Assembly: GCF_036370855.1 (NCBI RefSeq)
Contig: NC_088108.1
Coordinates: 11,617,448-11,681,447, forward strand
Reading direction: 5' to 3'
Length of the DNA: 64,000 nucleotides
DNA from: Dromaius novaehollandiae
Taxonomy: Eukaryota > Chordata > Aves > Casuariiformes > Dromaiidae
The first letter of the stretch is position 1. Every line of letters begins with the position of its first letter. The translations under genes and the position numbers were made by a program. This document shows, piece after piece, positions 1 through 11,183 of this stretch. The notes beneath the pieces are model-generated. The model searched no databases. It worked only from the letters and a program-made list of their open reading frames with translations, and was not told the origin of the DNA.

Positions 1-2094
1 ATTTCACTTCTCTGGTGACTCTCCACTATCTTTATTGGTTTCTGTTAATTTCCTGGTTATTCTTTCAGGCTCCAGAAAAAAGTAACCTTCACCTGAGTTT
101 CCATTGATCACATTTCTAAATGACTATTCCCTGTTCTCATACTCTTGATGTTCTTCCTCAGGTTTCGGAGTTAGGGACCTGTTTGAGCACTAAGATGCGT
201 GCTCTGCAGCTCTCCCATTTACAGTTGCTGCAGTGGTACATGCTAGATGTTTGTTAGCGTAGATGTTAACGGCTCACTGGTAATGGCCTTTTGCATGCGC
301 TGACCTCTGAACCAGAAACATGACTCGAATCTCCGAGGAGGCTGGTGATTAATCAAATAAGGGATCAACTGTGACTCAACCTTTAGATCACCAGCTGAGG
401 TTGTGTCCATGGATGATTAAAACAGGAAAATATATTTAGCTACTTACAGCTGTATCTCCCTCCACCTGAGGACAAGGCACCATGGGTAAACATATTTATG
501 TTTGTCAGATGTGCAAATTGTGGTTCCTTTGAAAGCCTCACAGTTTATCGTAAAGCTTCAGCAAGCGCATGGCTGTTTATTGATGCTGGAGGACTTCCTG
601 AGACGGTTTGGTGGGACTCGGTGCTCAGGGTGTTTGACATAGGCTAGTGTGTTCACAAGGGGAAAAACCCAGACGTAACCATCTGCACATGAAAGACTAA
701 AGGTGGCTTTAAGCAGTTCTCTGTAGGAGATAATTTTCTTTCTTCGATTAGGTTACACTTTCTAGATGCTATAGTTCAGAAGCTTACGGTGTTCCCAAGG
801 CCAGCTCTACAGTTTAGTCAATGGTGAACAGAACATATAAACTTTATATTGCTAATATCTTTCACAGTGCTGTAAGATATTAGCAAACTCCAAATAGCTG
901 TCAGGACCTCAAGGTATTCTGGAACATCCTTTGATGCTACAAAGTAATGCATTTTCCATATTATTCCTTTGAACACATTATATATGCAAAGTCTAGCACT
1001 TCTGATGGGAGAGGTGGAATTATCATACAATAAGATTTTTTTCTCTAGTTCTTTCATGGCTCATAACATATAAAATTTCTTCTTAAAATCCAGTCTAGGA
1101 ACTCAAACTTAATTTATACAGTATTGAAAACATTACAGGGCATAAATCAGTTCAATTTTTAAAGTTCCTGTATGATATCTTCAGAGCAGCCAAATTCCTT
1201 CATTCGCCTGGATTCCTTCCAAAATTCTGCCAGCGCTCATGGAAATCTAAATAACTTTGGAGAAAAAGCAGGTTTTCTGTGGAGGCTCAGATTACCCTGT
1301 CACCCTTCCTCCACTGCAGACAGGCCTCTGATAAACATGGAGAATAGGGACAGGGAAATTACTTCATTACTTCACGTCCTTTTCAATTACAAACATCTAG
1401 GAGCCTGATCCTCCTGCCAGCTTGCGCCCCAGACCCTTGCAAATTTGTGGCTTCCAAAAAACAACAGTTGCATTTCCTCTTCTAGCAGGAATAAGCAATA
1501 GAAAATGAGTGGAGGAGCTCACTTGAATTTTATTTGTGAGGGTTAGTTAAAAAGATCCAAATCTCAGCTCTGTTTATTTAAAGTATGACTCCAGCTGAAA
1601 CACAAGTACACGAACTAGAAAAGTGATCAAAACAAGGCTGCACCATTCTTTTTTCTGAGAATTAATCACTTGGTGGTGGTGTGTTACTGTAATCTTTCTG
1701 TGATCACTTAACCTGGAAGCTATGCTTCCAGATATCTTCATAATATTCTCCTGCTGGCGTCTTCAGATCTACTATTTGTACCGTTCATCTGTTTTCAAAG
1801 CACATTAGGTTAATGCATTGTTTTGTTTACCAGCTTAGCTTTGTGTTTTGATTTACACCTAAAGAAACAAGCGTGTTTTCTTTGATGTCACTTTTCCATT
1901 ATTGATGAACTAATATTCCAAAAAAAGGGCTGTTTAAGATGTTATTCCGAAACCTCATTATTTCTATAGAATAGTCCCAGTTTCAGAACATTGTGTACCA
2001 GGGTGGTGGTGGTGGAGGGGGCATTTCTGCTGATTTCTACTTTGAGTGTGAATCTTAATATGCTCAGCTTCAGCTCGGTATTTAAAAGTCACTG
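1..2094. other. Intergenic DNA, nothing recognised
   Basis: AT-rich sequence without coding texture, repeats or RNA genes that I could recognise. Open frames of 60-80 codons occur on both strands and look like chance. Confidence 0.7.
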
Positions 2095-2405
2095 CGACAG
2101 AGACCCGTCCTCGGGTCTGCCCAGGCTTTTGCATTTAGTGCCACGGGTGGGGTTGCTGCGCGGGCACAGGTGAGCTGGCACCACCGGCGCTCCCATGCCC
2201 GCCCGGCAGTGATGCACGTCCCGATCCACCGCGGACGTTAGTGGGGGGGACGTCAGGGCAGGCTGGGGCCACGCGCACCTCCATGCTGGAGCGAGCGCCC
2301 GCGTTGCACCTCGAGCAGTGCAGAGCGGAGGGAGGCTGGAGGCAGCCGGCTGCAGAGCACCCGCCAGGCTGGGGCAGGGACGGAGGGAGAAGAGGACAGG
2401 CGATA
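2095..2405. promoter_or_regulatory. CpG cluster
   Basis: I counted about 28 CpG dinucleotides in roughly 310 bp, including ccaccgcggacg and gagcgagcgcccgcg, against near absence in the flanks. It also contains GACGTCA at about 2249. This meets a CpG-island look by eye, but no first exon or transcript could be recognised. Open frames through it on both strands are side effects of the high GC content. Confidence 0.55.
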
Positions 2406-2686
2406 AAGTGGGGGCTTCTTCAGGGCTTCACAATTCAAGCTGTGCTTTGACAAGAATCCAAAAATTCAGACATTCTTGTGAGATAAGTCTGAAGCGGGAG
2501 TGGGTAGAGCAGAGCTCGGCACATGGAAGCCACGAGGCCTCTAAAAGCTCTCATACAGCTTCTTCCAGCGTTTGCCTGTTTCGTACATATCACGCAGAAA
2601 CACTCCTTTTTAAGTCGGTGGGAATTTTTCCTAGTGAAATTAAAGTGAGGGCTGGGGGAGCTGGTAGTTCGGCGTGTAGCACTAAG

Positions 2687-2688
<2 letters not shown>

Positions 2689-2727
<39 letters not shown>

Positions 2728-2734
2728 TGTGTGC
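2689..2734. repeat. (GT)n microsatellite
   Basis: A pure GT run covers about 2689-2718, followed by an imperfect tail (atgtgcgcgtgtgtgc). It interrupts any coding reading of this stretch. Confidence 0.95.
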
Positions 2735-4199
2735 GAACAGGCATGTGTGCTTGCTTCTCAATACTTCCTGTTACCTCTTGAGCCATAAATATTGTGGAAA
2801 CCACAACGGAGGCATGTCTACTGCTGATATCAGCCCAAATGTGGAAGTACATAAAACAAAAAAATACTAAGGAAAAGTTCACCAGACTCCTAGAAACTCC
2901 CAGCTGGCCAGGTCCGAGCTTTGGGAGTTGCCTGGAATGAATGATCTGTACCTGAAATAATTTCTCATGCTCACTGACTCCCCGAGACATGACGCCAGAG
3001 TTCTTTTTTTGCATAACACTAAGGTCATAATGAAGTAGATTTTTTTTAGTTAATGGAAAGTTTGGATGCGCTGTAAGTAATTTTTTCCCCTTTAAAAAGG
3101 AAAACTGCAGGTGGACGAACCCTCCTTCTATTCGCTGCTGTGTAGTAATGAAAGGCACATCTCCCCAAGAATGCTTATTGCCGTGACAAATCACAAAAAG
3201 CGGAGAGAAACTTGGTGCCTGGCTAAATTTAGCCCGTGCAAATCCAGTACATTCCAAGTCCATGGAGTGAAATACTGTTTGGGGTAAGATATGATTGAAA
3301 CATTTCTGGGAATATAACTCCACCGGCTAGTTTACCACCTGGACTTAGTTTTCATATTGTAGGAGAGGAATTAAGTTTTTATTATTTTTAAATTATAGCT
3401 CCCCCCCAATATCAGTTCTCTTGTCTTCCCACTGAAGCAAGCACTGTTAAGCTGCTATAACTTTAAGAGCATGAAAGCAAATGTTGTAAAGAGGTCACTG
3501 TAAAGGTCACACAGCAGGTTTGATGTGTCAGTGGATAAATGATGGGATCACATCTGGAACAGTTTGGTGAATAAATAAAATGTGAAAGCTCATATATCAC
3601 TGCCCACCTTCCAATCTGTAAGGGAAAGAGAAAATAAATTCTCTAATAACCTTGTAAAGCACATAAAAGATATTGAATAAACTCTTGAAATTTTGTGACT
3701 AAAACTGTCCATATTAAATAATGATTTTAAGAGTGGCAAAAAGCTTGAAATACAGTATGAGTCTTCCTTGTAAAATGTTGTTTTATTTTATGGTTTATTT
3801 ATTAGACTATACTTGGATAGCTTTGAAAAATATAATTTTGAGTTTAACTATGTGTTATTGAAACACTCTTCCTTCAGATATGTCCCCCAGAGGTGTTTTA
3901 TATTTACACTTAGGGAAAAGAATTTTCAATTTTTATTACGCAGTGCTGTATTATTGCTTATACTGCCACTATATTCTGCCTTCCACAAGTAACATTAATA
4001 TATGCATATTTTACTGCCATTACCTTCAAAAGGCCTTAGAAAACCCATAGGTCTAAAATGATTTCTCTAAGTTGGTCATTACTGACTATTGAATTAAGAT
4101 ACAACAGGCTGTATTTTGTTTTACAGGGCCATTAATAATAAGCCCCTGTGAGCTGTAGGACAGCAAGCTGGAAGCTGAGTAATTTCAGTCACCTAAGAA
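2735..4199. other. Intergenic DNA, nothing recognised
   Basis: Ordinary AT-rich sequence. The long minus-strand open frame here begins or ends in the GT microsatellite and is not credible. Confidence 0.65.
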
Positions 4200-4345
4200 A
4201 TGCGGAGAGATGAGAAAAGGCTCGTGGCCCCTGGGCGCAGGGTGTCTGCCGAGGGGCTCAGGGCAGGGGCGCGCGCCGGGCCCCAGGCTCCGCCAGCAGC
4301 TCCTCGTGGCGCGAGTGGCAGGGGCTCACGCGGTCGTGCTGGCAA
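4200..4345. promoter_or_regulatory. CpG cluster
   Basis: About 15 CpGs in 140 bp, with a gggcgcgcgccgggcc core. Together with the CRE/CCAAT motifs 180-260 bp further on it forms a promoter-like block. No associated gene was recognised. Confidence 0.55.
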
Positions 4346-4519
4346 AGTGACACACTGGGGGAGAAAAATAACACGTGTATATGTACGACGTATGTTCACT
4401 GCCAACAGCTAAAGGAAGGAGTTTTGCTGCTTGTTTGCTTCCTGGTGACACACTATTGCCGTGCCGCGGTCATGCTCTGCGAGCCACGGGGACAGGCATG
4501 AGCACCCAGGCTGTGCTCC

Positions 4520-4610
4520 CCTGACGTCACCGGTGCTCTGGGCAGATGCCGGGTACCCCCAAACTCCGACTGTACGGCCAGAAGGGCAGGCCAATGAGTT
4601 ACGTCACTCC
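4520..4610 (+). promoter_or_regulatory. CCAAT box with two CRE/ATF sites
   Basis: A palindromic CRE, TGACGTCA, lies at 4522-4529. A CCAAT box at 4591-4595 is followed after three bases by a second CRE-like site, TTACGTCA, at 4599-4606. CREB/ATF and NF-Y sites in this spacing are typical of cAMP-responsive promoters. No TATA box or coding exon downstream could be tied to it. Confidence 0.4.
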
Positions 4611-4699
4611 CAGCATTTTGCTGGGGAAGAAGAGCTGAAGCCAGTTGCTAATGTGGTCACAGGGAGGGTGTCTCCTTAGCGTCAGCAGCAGTCGGCTGG

Positions 4700-7600
4700 G
4701 AGAAACGGGGTGAATGCAGTTGTTGGTGGGGATGGGTGTTGGACAGTGGGGTGGACGGCTGGAGAAGTCAGGGCTGCGGGGAGTTGAGTTGCTGGTACGG
4801 TGGGTAGGCTGTTGGTGCTGGGATAGTTCACGAAGGAAACTGAAATGCCGTCATCTAATGCTCGTTTGACTTGGGTTAGTGTAGTGCAAGACCTTAAGCA
4901 CCTGAGACAGACAATGGCACAAATGCTTAAAAAAGACTACAGGCAAAGTCTAAACAGATTATAACCAGAAATACAGCTTTATTCTGGAAGACCGTGTTAC
5001 CTGTAACCTTTAACCTGGATTGTGGTGGCACTTAGGAATTGCAGATCACCTTGTAACATTGCTAGAAGTCACTGAAACTGATGCCAGAAGGCAAATCAGT
5101 GACTTTTACAAGACCACTTTCTTCCCCAAAATAAGATCTTAATGCCGATAAGCCAAGCCTGCAATTTATGTAATTGATTTATTAAGCTCCATCTTAAAAT
5201 GAATTTGGTTTCTTGCCCCTGTTGCTGTTGGACAGCTGTTCTAAATACCTTATTCCTTTGGTGAGCCGAAAACTCTCCAAATATCCAGCTCATACTTCAT
5301 AGCCAACTTAGATCTATTAAACTTTTGGCAAATGTGTGGTCATGCAGCCTTTGAAGACAACCGTATTTAACACTATTCTGTGCAGCTCTTTTGCCTCAAA
5401 GGAGAGGTAATTTAAGTTACAGAGAGAATCTTATACTTCAGAACTGGTTTCTGATTCTCTAGACAGATCAGAGTGCATCTGTTCCTGCCACAGGAACACA
5501 GTGATGTTTTTTTCTTTTGTTTTCCTGTGAAGGCTTCTAGTTACTCTAAGGACAAACGGAGCATGGGAGATACTCCGCAGAGATTGATGGGGCCGGGGTG
5601 CAGCTGCCTCTGGGGGGACCACGACAGCCGTTCTAAGGCACTGTAAGTTCTAAAGGCAACAATTCCTTGGGCAGAGATATGTGATGAGGTGCCATGTTGG
5701 GATATTCTTGCTCGGTAACATTGATCCATGAGTTTCTTCACAGAAATGAAACTTACTTTTTATCCAACTTTATTCAACTTAACTTTTACTTTTTTTCCCC
5801 CCCAAGTTGAATTCTATTTAACTAGACCTGGGTCTGTCTGAAGACCTGCATGAATTGATTGTTTTCTCTTCCTTTTCTCTTAAAGTTCCTCTTTAGAGTC
5901 CCCTTTTTATTGTATTGCTTCTTCTGAGGCCTCTATCACTGCAGCCATCAATAAACCTTCATGAATTAACCTGTTGAGAGGAAGAATTGGAGAATCTTTC
6001 ATTGCAGCTATAAGATTAAATGCTCCTGTTGAACCCTGGACAATTTTCTGCCACTAATCTTCCGGTCTGACTAATATAGCTGGATATATACTACTCAAAC
6101 CTTTCAGTGGTGGAAATCATATATAGATCTGATAAGCTGAGAAGAAAGAAGACTGTGTGATAAATACATTAGGAAGAACTATTTTTGACAATATGTTTGG
6201 AAACTTTTTGAGGATATATGTGATTTATAGATGTCACCTCTAAAACTCTTCTAAGAGAATACTTTTGCTGAAAAATAGCAGAATTATATTAGACCATTTA
6301 CCCTTAAAACCTTATTCTATCTGTGTATAATAATAGAATATTATGTAGGAAATGTGTGTGAACAATGATACAGAGATATCTGACTTCCCATGCTGAATTC
6401 ACAAAAGTCATCTTTGGATGTCCAATCTTTTTCTTGTTTCTTTATCTATCCCAGACTAAAGATGGGTATGGATCTGTAGGCCACATACTGCTCATTGGCT
6501 ATATTCTGTAAGGCCATTCAGATAAGACTCTATAGTAATGTATATACAATAGCAAGCAAGATTAAAGTAGCATAGGAAAAAGTAGCAAAGCACGTTTTTT
6601 GCTTGCTTGTCTGACAATCTAGGTATTTTAATATTGTTAATTTTTTAAACAGAATTCATTTTGTAAAGACAACTGTGACTCTTCCCATCAGAGTTAAGTC
6701 CAAAGTGGTTCTCTCTCTGCCCCATCGCAGAACTTGCCTGAAAGTGAGGAGTCAGTACTCATAATAATGTCCTGGCGGGACAGGCCTTGAGGTGAGAGTG
6801 AGGGAGAAAAACCTGACACAGACTTTGTGTATGTAATGACTTACAAAACCAGTGGGAAAGCATGTGAGGATGGGTGACTGTTGGAAAGCTTGTTTTTTGT
6901 TAGTAGCTCATCATTTGGTTACTAGTTATTTCAGACATCCAGCCTCTATTTTCAGCAGCCTAAATTAGCCTGTGCGAATCTGTGATTCTGCAGCTAAAAT
7001 GCTTCCTGAGCCTAAGAAAACTCTTCAAGGCTTGCTTCTACCTGCTCTTGCAGCTTCAGTGGAGGCATAACCTAGCCCTAAATCCATAAATTAACCCTTA
7101 CACATTTGTGCTAAATTATTATGCACATAACCTTTTGGGAAGTCAGGGTGAAGCAGGGAAGAAAATCCAGAAGCCTCTAGTTCCACAGCTCTCTTTCTGA
7201 CCATGCTTTTCTCATGCAGCAGGGATCAGTGTCTCAGATTTCAATGGCAAGATCTCTCTTCCCTGCCAGAAGCCATCAAACCTTTTTGAAATTCAGTTCA
7301 ACCACTGCTCTTGCAAACAAAGAAGAGGTAACAGATGATACTGTAGGCTGAAGAAAAAGAGGAAAAGTATGACTGAGGAAGGAAATACTAATCTTTCAGA
7401 ATTATAAAGATCATGGCAAATAAACTCATAAAATAAGAGCTGATGCCATGTTACAAGGTCTAGTCATTTTCTTTGTGAACCATTTCAGCACATTTACAAA
7501 CTGTGGTCAGAAAAGGACGTTGCAGCTAAATCAATACCTGAAACACTTTTTAACTTTTCAAACTTGGCTTTTGCGGCTGGCTTTTCTGGGGGAGGGGGTT

Positions 7601-7804
7601 GGTCTTTGGAAATTTACTATATAGGGAATAACATATATGAGGTGAGACATGATGCATGGCTAAGGGGAGGATCAGACCTCTAATCCATTGTAGGGTTACA
7701 TTATGGCTCTCCAATCTGCCATCCGTCTATGTCAGGTGGGTATGCCATAAATGGGAAGTGGTAGCCACTGAAAGATATAAGATTAATAGGTGATGTGTGT
7801 GTTA
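4700..7804. other. Intergenic DNA, nothing recognised
   Basis: AT-rich DNA with no recognised gene or repeat family. Confidence 0.65.
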
Positions 7805-8220
7805 ATCACAGGATCATAGATGCTGGGTTTGGAATGGTATTTATAGATTGTGGAGTCAAATCACCAGAATCTCTTGCAGTTTATCCCAAGTATTTTCCCT
7901 CTGAGAGTGCTAGCTGGCGTCTGCTGGAATGTGTCTGTTGATAATGCTCGCGCTGCTTCTATCTTCGGGCTGCCATGCTGTTGAATTACTCTTACTGTTA
8001 AAAAGTTTTTTCTTGTTATCTAATCTAAACTTGCCCTTCTTTAATTTAAAGCCATTACCTCTTGTAGCACATTGCACTTGTCCAACCTCAAATAAGTTTT
8101 TCTTCTCCTTTACATTATTTCCTCTCAAGTATTAATTACCTCCAACACTTCTCTCTATTTCTCCAAGCTATTTAGGTTAACTTCCCTTAACCTTTCTTCG
8201 AACCCTCCTTCAAAGGTTAG
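7805..8220 (-). mobile_element. CR1 LINE 3' fragment, decayed
   Basis: Read on the plus strand, the segment starts with the CR1 3' terminus (aatcacaggatcatagatg, compare cacagaatcatagaatgg), continues through tgggtttggaatgg, and later matches the classic CR1 passages aaagttttttctt...ctaatctaaacttgccc, taaagccattacctcttgt and tctccaagctatttaggtt. The element therefore lies on the minus strand. It is truncated at its 5' side, as is usual for CR1, and is moderately diverged, with no intact reverse transcriptase. Chance open frames inside it are not genes. Confidence 0.85.
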
Positions 8221-10445
8221 CATTAACTGACATATTGTCTTGAAAATGTTAACTGTTGCTAAAAGCACTTCTTATAGAGCACACTTCCTACCGAGTGTGC
8301 AGCCAGACAAATACGTGGCGACCTTTTTTTTTCTAGGAGCTCTCATGGACCTAGAGTGGTCATGTAGGTGATTCTTAACTACTGGCTTCCCCAGCAAGGT
8401 ACTGGGTGTTCTCTGCTTTTGTTTAAAGATAGAAATCAAGGTTAACCTGAGGGTAAAGGAACTGACCTGAAAAGTACCCAGTACAATTGCTCAAAATACA
8501 AAGGGAAAAAGAGGGAGAGTGCAGCCCTGTGGTAAAGTCTGAGTTCTGAAATTCTAGAGACCAAAGTCTGTCCTTTAATGTATCACAGTTTAGTGAGGAA
8601 AATGTGGTACAACACAAGGGGTTTAGTGCTGTGCACTTTTCACTTTCAGGGGGTCAAGAGTAAGATTTGCAGTCTTGGCTCTCAAAGCTAAGGGTTGATA
8701 CCCTATTTGAGATCAGGACGTTTTCAAGTCAGTTGAAATTCAGAAGAAATTCAATTGCACAATTGAGGTTTGTGACTGAAGTGAGATTGTGAACCCCAAA
8801 ATGCAGCTGCTTATAGAGTCACTAGTCTGGGAGCGAAGCTGCCAAGAGAAAATGTGGACCCTCTTCATCTCTATTCTGCCCATGGTAGATTAGCTATACC
8901 CTTCAGAAACCTGCAGAAGAAGATGTGTCTGTGCTCCCTGGGGCACATGGACCAATTTTTCATCTTCTGGTGCAGGACTGTGGAGGAAGTGCCATGAGGG
9001 TATTTCTTATCACTTACTTGGTACTGGTCTGAATCTGGTCCTTAAACAAAAATCACTGATTCAGGAGAATGAAGTTTTGCTGTGCTAGTCTGAGCAAGGC
9101 ACATTCAGATAGGAGAAATTATGTTATACCTTTAACAATCTAGCCATTAAAGTCAACATGGGAACATCTGTTTCCTTCATATTCCTTGCACAGGATGGGA
9201 GTTTTGCTCGCAAAGACAAGAAGCTTTGCTATCACATTGTATATTTTATTCTGTTCCTCTCTTTCACTTTTTCCAGTAGAGGTTGGAAGTGTTATTTGAT
9301 ACTTGTCAGAAAAGGGCCCGTCTTTTACAACAGGTTCTTGTGTTGCCTTTGAGACCCTCCAGTGTTGCCTGTGTCAACAGGGAATTAAAAAGCTCAAGCC
9401 GAGGCAGACAGAGTGAGAAAAGTCTGAGGTGCTGGCAGAATGGTTTTTGTTCACGATTGTTCCAATGCAAATGAAATTTGGGGACCATCGTGTTTAGGAG
9501 AGAGTAGGATCTGTGAGAAGCCACCTCCATCTCATACATATACCCAGTGTGCTGGTTGACAGAAGCCACATATCCAGCATACCCAGTTTCTACAGTGCCT
9601 ACCAGCGTGCTCCTCAAGGTTCTTGTTTTGGAAGCATGTGAACACTGGTAAAACTGAGGTTTGCTGAATTCTTGCCCAGAGCTTTTCTGACTTGTCATCT
9701 GGTATATTCACATGTAACTCATTTTCTCAGTAAATCTTTACTCCAGACCTCAAAGAGGATACAGAAATGAATGAATAGTTGCTTTTCCTTTTCTCAGAGT
9801 TTTTGTGGAAACAGATTATTTCCTATTTCTGTGGGCCTGGTTGCGTTCTCAAGCCTGGTGCTGCTCTCTTTGTGCTGTTTTAAATCCAGTATCTGAAAAT
9901 GTTCCATTGCCGAAGAACAAAGGTAAATTCCCTGTAGTGGTTCTGGGACTGAAATGATCAGCTGGCAGGAGGCAACGTGGTGTAAAATGGCAAATGAAGG
10001 TGTGTTTGCGAATATGCCACTCTCCCAGGAAAGTGAGGAAAAATGGCCTCTTTTTATACTGCCTTTCACATGCCACATTATAAAAGAACAATACAAGGCA
10101 AGGTCTGATCTTCAGAATGCTTTGCATGAACTGATTTAACCTCGCAATAGCTACTTACTTCTTCTGATAGAAGCCAGCTGGCATTATCTACAATTTGTGG
10201 ATGAGGCATGGAGAAGCTCTGTGATTGCCCAGGGTCTGGCTGGCTCAGTGGTGTTCTCAGCTAGCAGTTGTGAGCCTTGATCTCTTGTGGCTCTGGTCTT
10301 TCCTGCTTCCAGGGTGTATTATGTCTGCATTCATGAACCAGTGATGTCTGCTGGAGCAGTGCCATTTCTGAAAGAAATTCTCTAGAGATGAGATTCAGTA
10401 AGTTTGAATTCTTAAGCAGAAGGTGTTACTCGATCACTATACACT
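8221..10445. other. Intergenic DNA, nothing recognised
   Basis: No coding, RNA or repeat signal that I can support. A minus-strand frame of 130 codons (9306-9698) shows no domain. Confidence 0.65.
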
Positions 10446-11183
10446 TTGTTATGCGGAAATAGCATAACGGAGCAAGGACACACCGGTGAATATGTTAATG
10501 AGGAATCCTTTATTTATTTTATCAAACTGGGGAGAAGTCCCTCACTTGGCTTTACTTCTGATAAATTAAGATGTTTCTCTCTCCCCACAGCGGACATGCA
10601 AGAACCTTCTGCAGAAATAGTATTCCCAGAAATAGTGTTTAAAAAAATGGCAGTGGTGTTTGTGATGAGTGTGATGGTGTTTGTGATGAGTGTGTCTGCC
10701 TATCTGTCTGGGCACTTGAGCCTGCATAAGCCACGGCAACGTGGGTACATAAGGAGCATGCAGTTCAGGTGCAGCTCTTTTTCCTGCTTGCTGTGTTATT
10801 CTCTCTGCAGCAAAGGAATAGGTGGAAATGTGGTGATCCTACTGTCATCACTCACATTAGACACCCACACACTAGAAGCATTGTTTGGTAAAGCAACCTC
10901 CTCTGAAACATTCCCAGAACTCCAGATTTTGCAAACCTGCTGGAGTCTGCCAACACACACACAATTTAGTCCCGCAGAAGCTAGAAATCACAGAATCATG
11001 CAGAGACATCTCCAGAGAATCATCTCGGACATTAAATGGGGAATGATTGTTCATGCAGAATGTGAGAATGTGAAAAACAAACGTGGCACCCTCTTGAGTG
11101 GGTTGATTTATGAAAGCGGAAGAGTTGGGAAGTATAAAGTTGCCTTCTGGGACCAGCTAATTTCATGTTTTAGTTGCTTGTAA
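10446..11183 (+). other. Unassigned 245-codon open frame, possible novel or non-coding exon
   Basis: This is the longest open frame in the window, but I do not recognise the product. The translation has one hydrophobic patch near residues 67-92 (MAVVFVMSVMVFVMSVSAYL) created partly by a 21-bp tandem duplication, is rich in Ser, Leu and Cys, and shows no catalytic or binding motif. A strong splice acceptor (tctctctccccacag) ends at 10590 inside the frame, and an AATAAA lies at 11580-11585 on the same strand, so the 3' part could be a terminal exon of an unannotated transcript. A frame this long is only mildly unlikely by chance in 64 kb. No codon-usage or homology evidence was available, so I do not call it a gene. 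Confidence 0.2.
10655..10696 (+). repeat. 21-bp direct tandem duplication
   Basis: Two copies of a 21-bp unit beginning ggtgtttgtgatgagtgtg lie head to tail with two differing bases at the end. Because 21 is a multiple of three, it keeps the open frame at 10446-11183 open and duplicates VFVMSV. Confidence 0.9.

Noticed and set aside
2318..3323. Open frames extending through the GT repeat
   Set aside because: They translate the dinucleotide repeat (VCVCVC or THTHTH), which has no stops. Not coding evidence.
7910..8135. Two opposed open frames of about 70 codons
   Set aside because: Both lie in the non-coding 3' part of a decayed CR1 element.
10985..11030. Possible CR1 3' end (aaatcacagaatcatgcag)
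   Set aside because: Only about 15 bases match and the following sequence does not continue the CR1 pattern.
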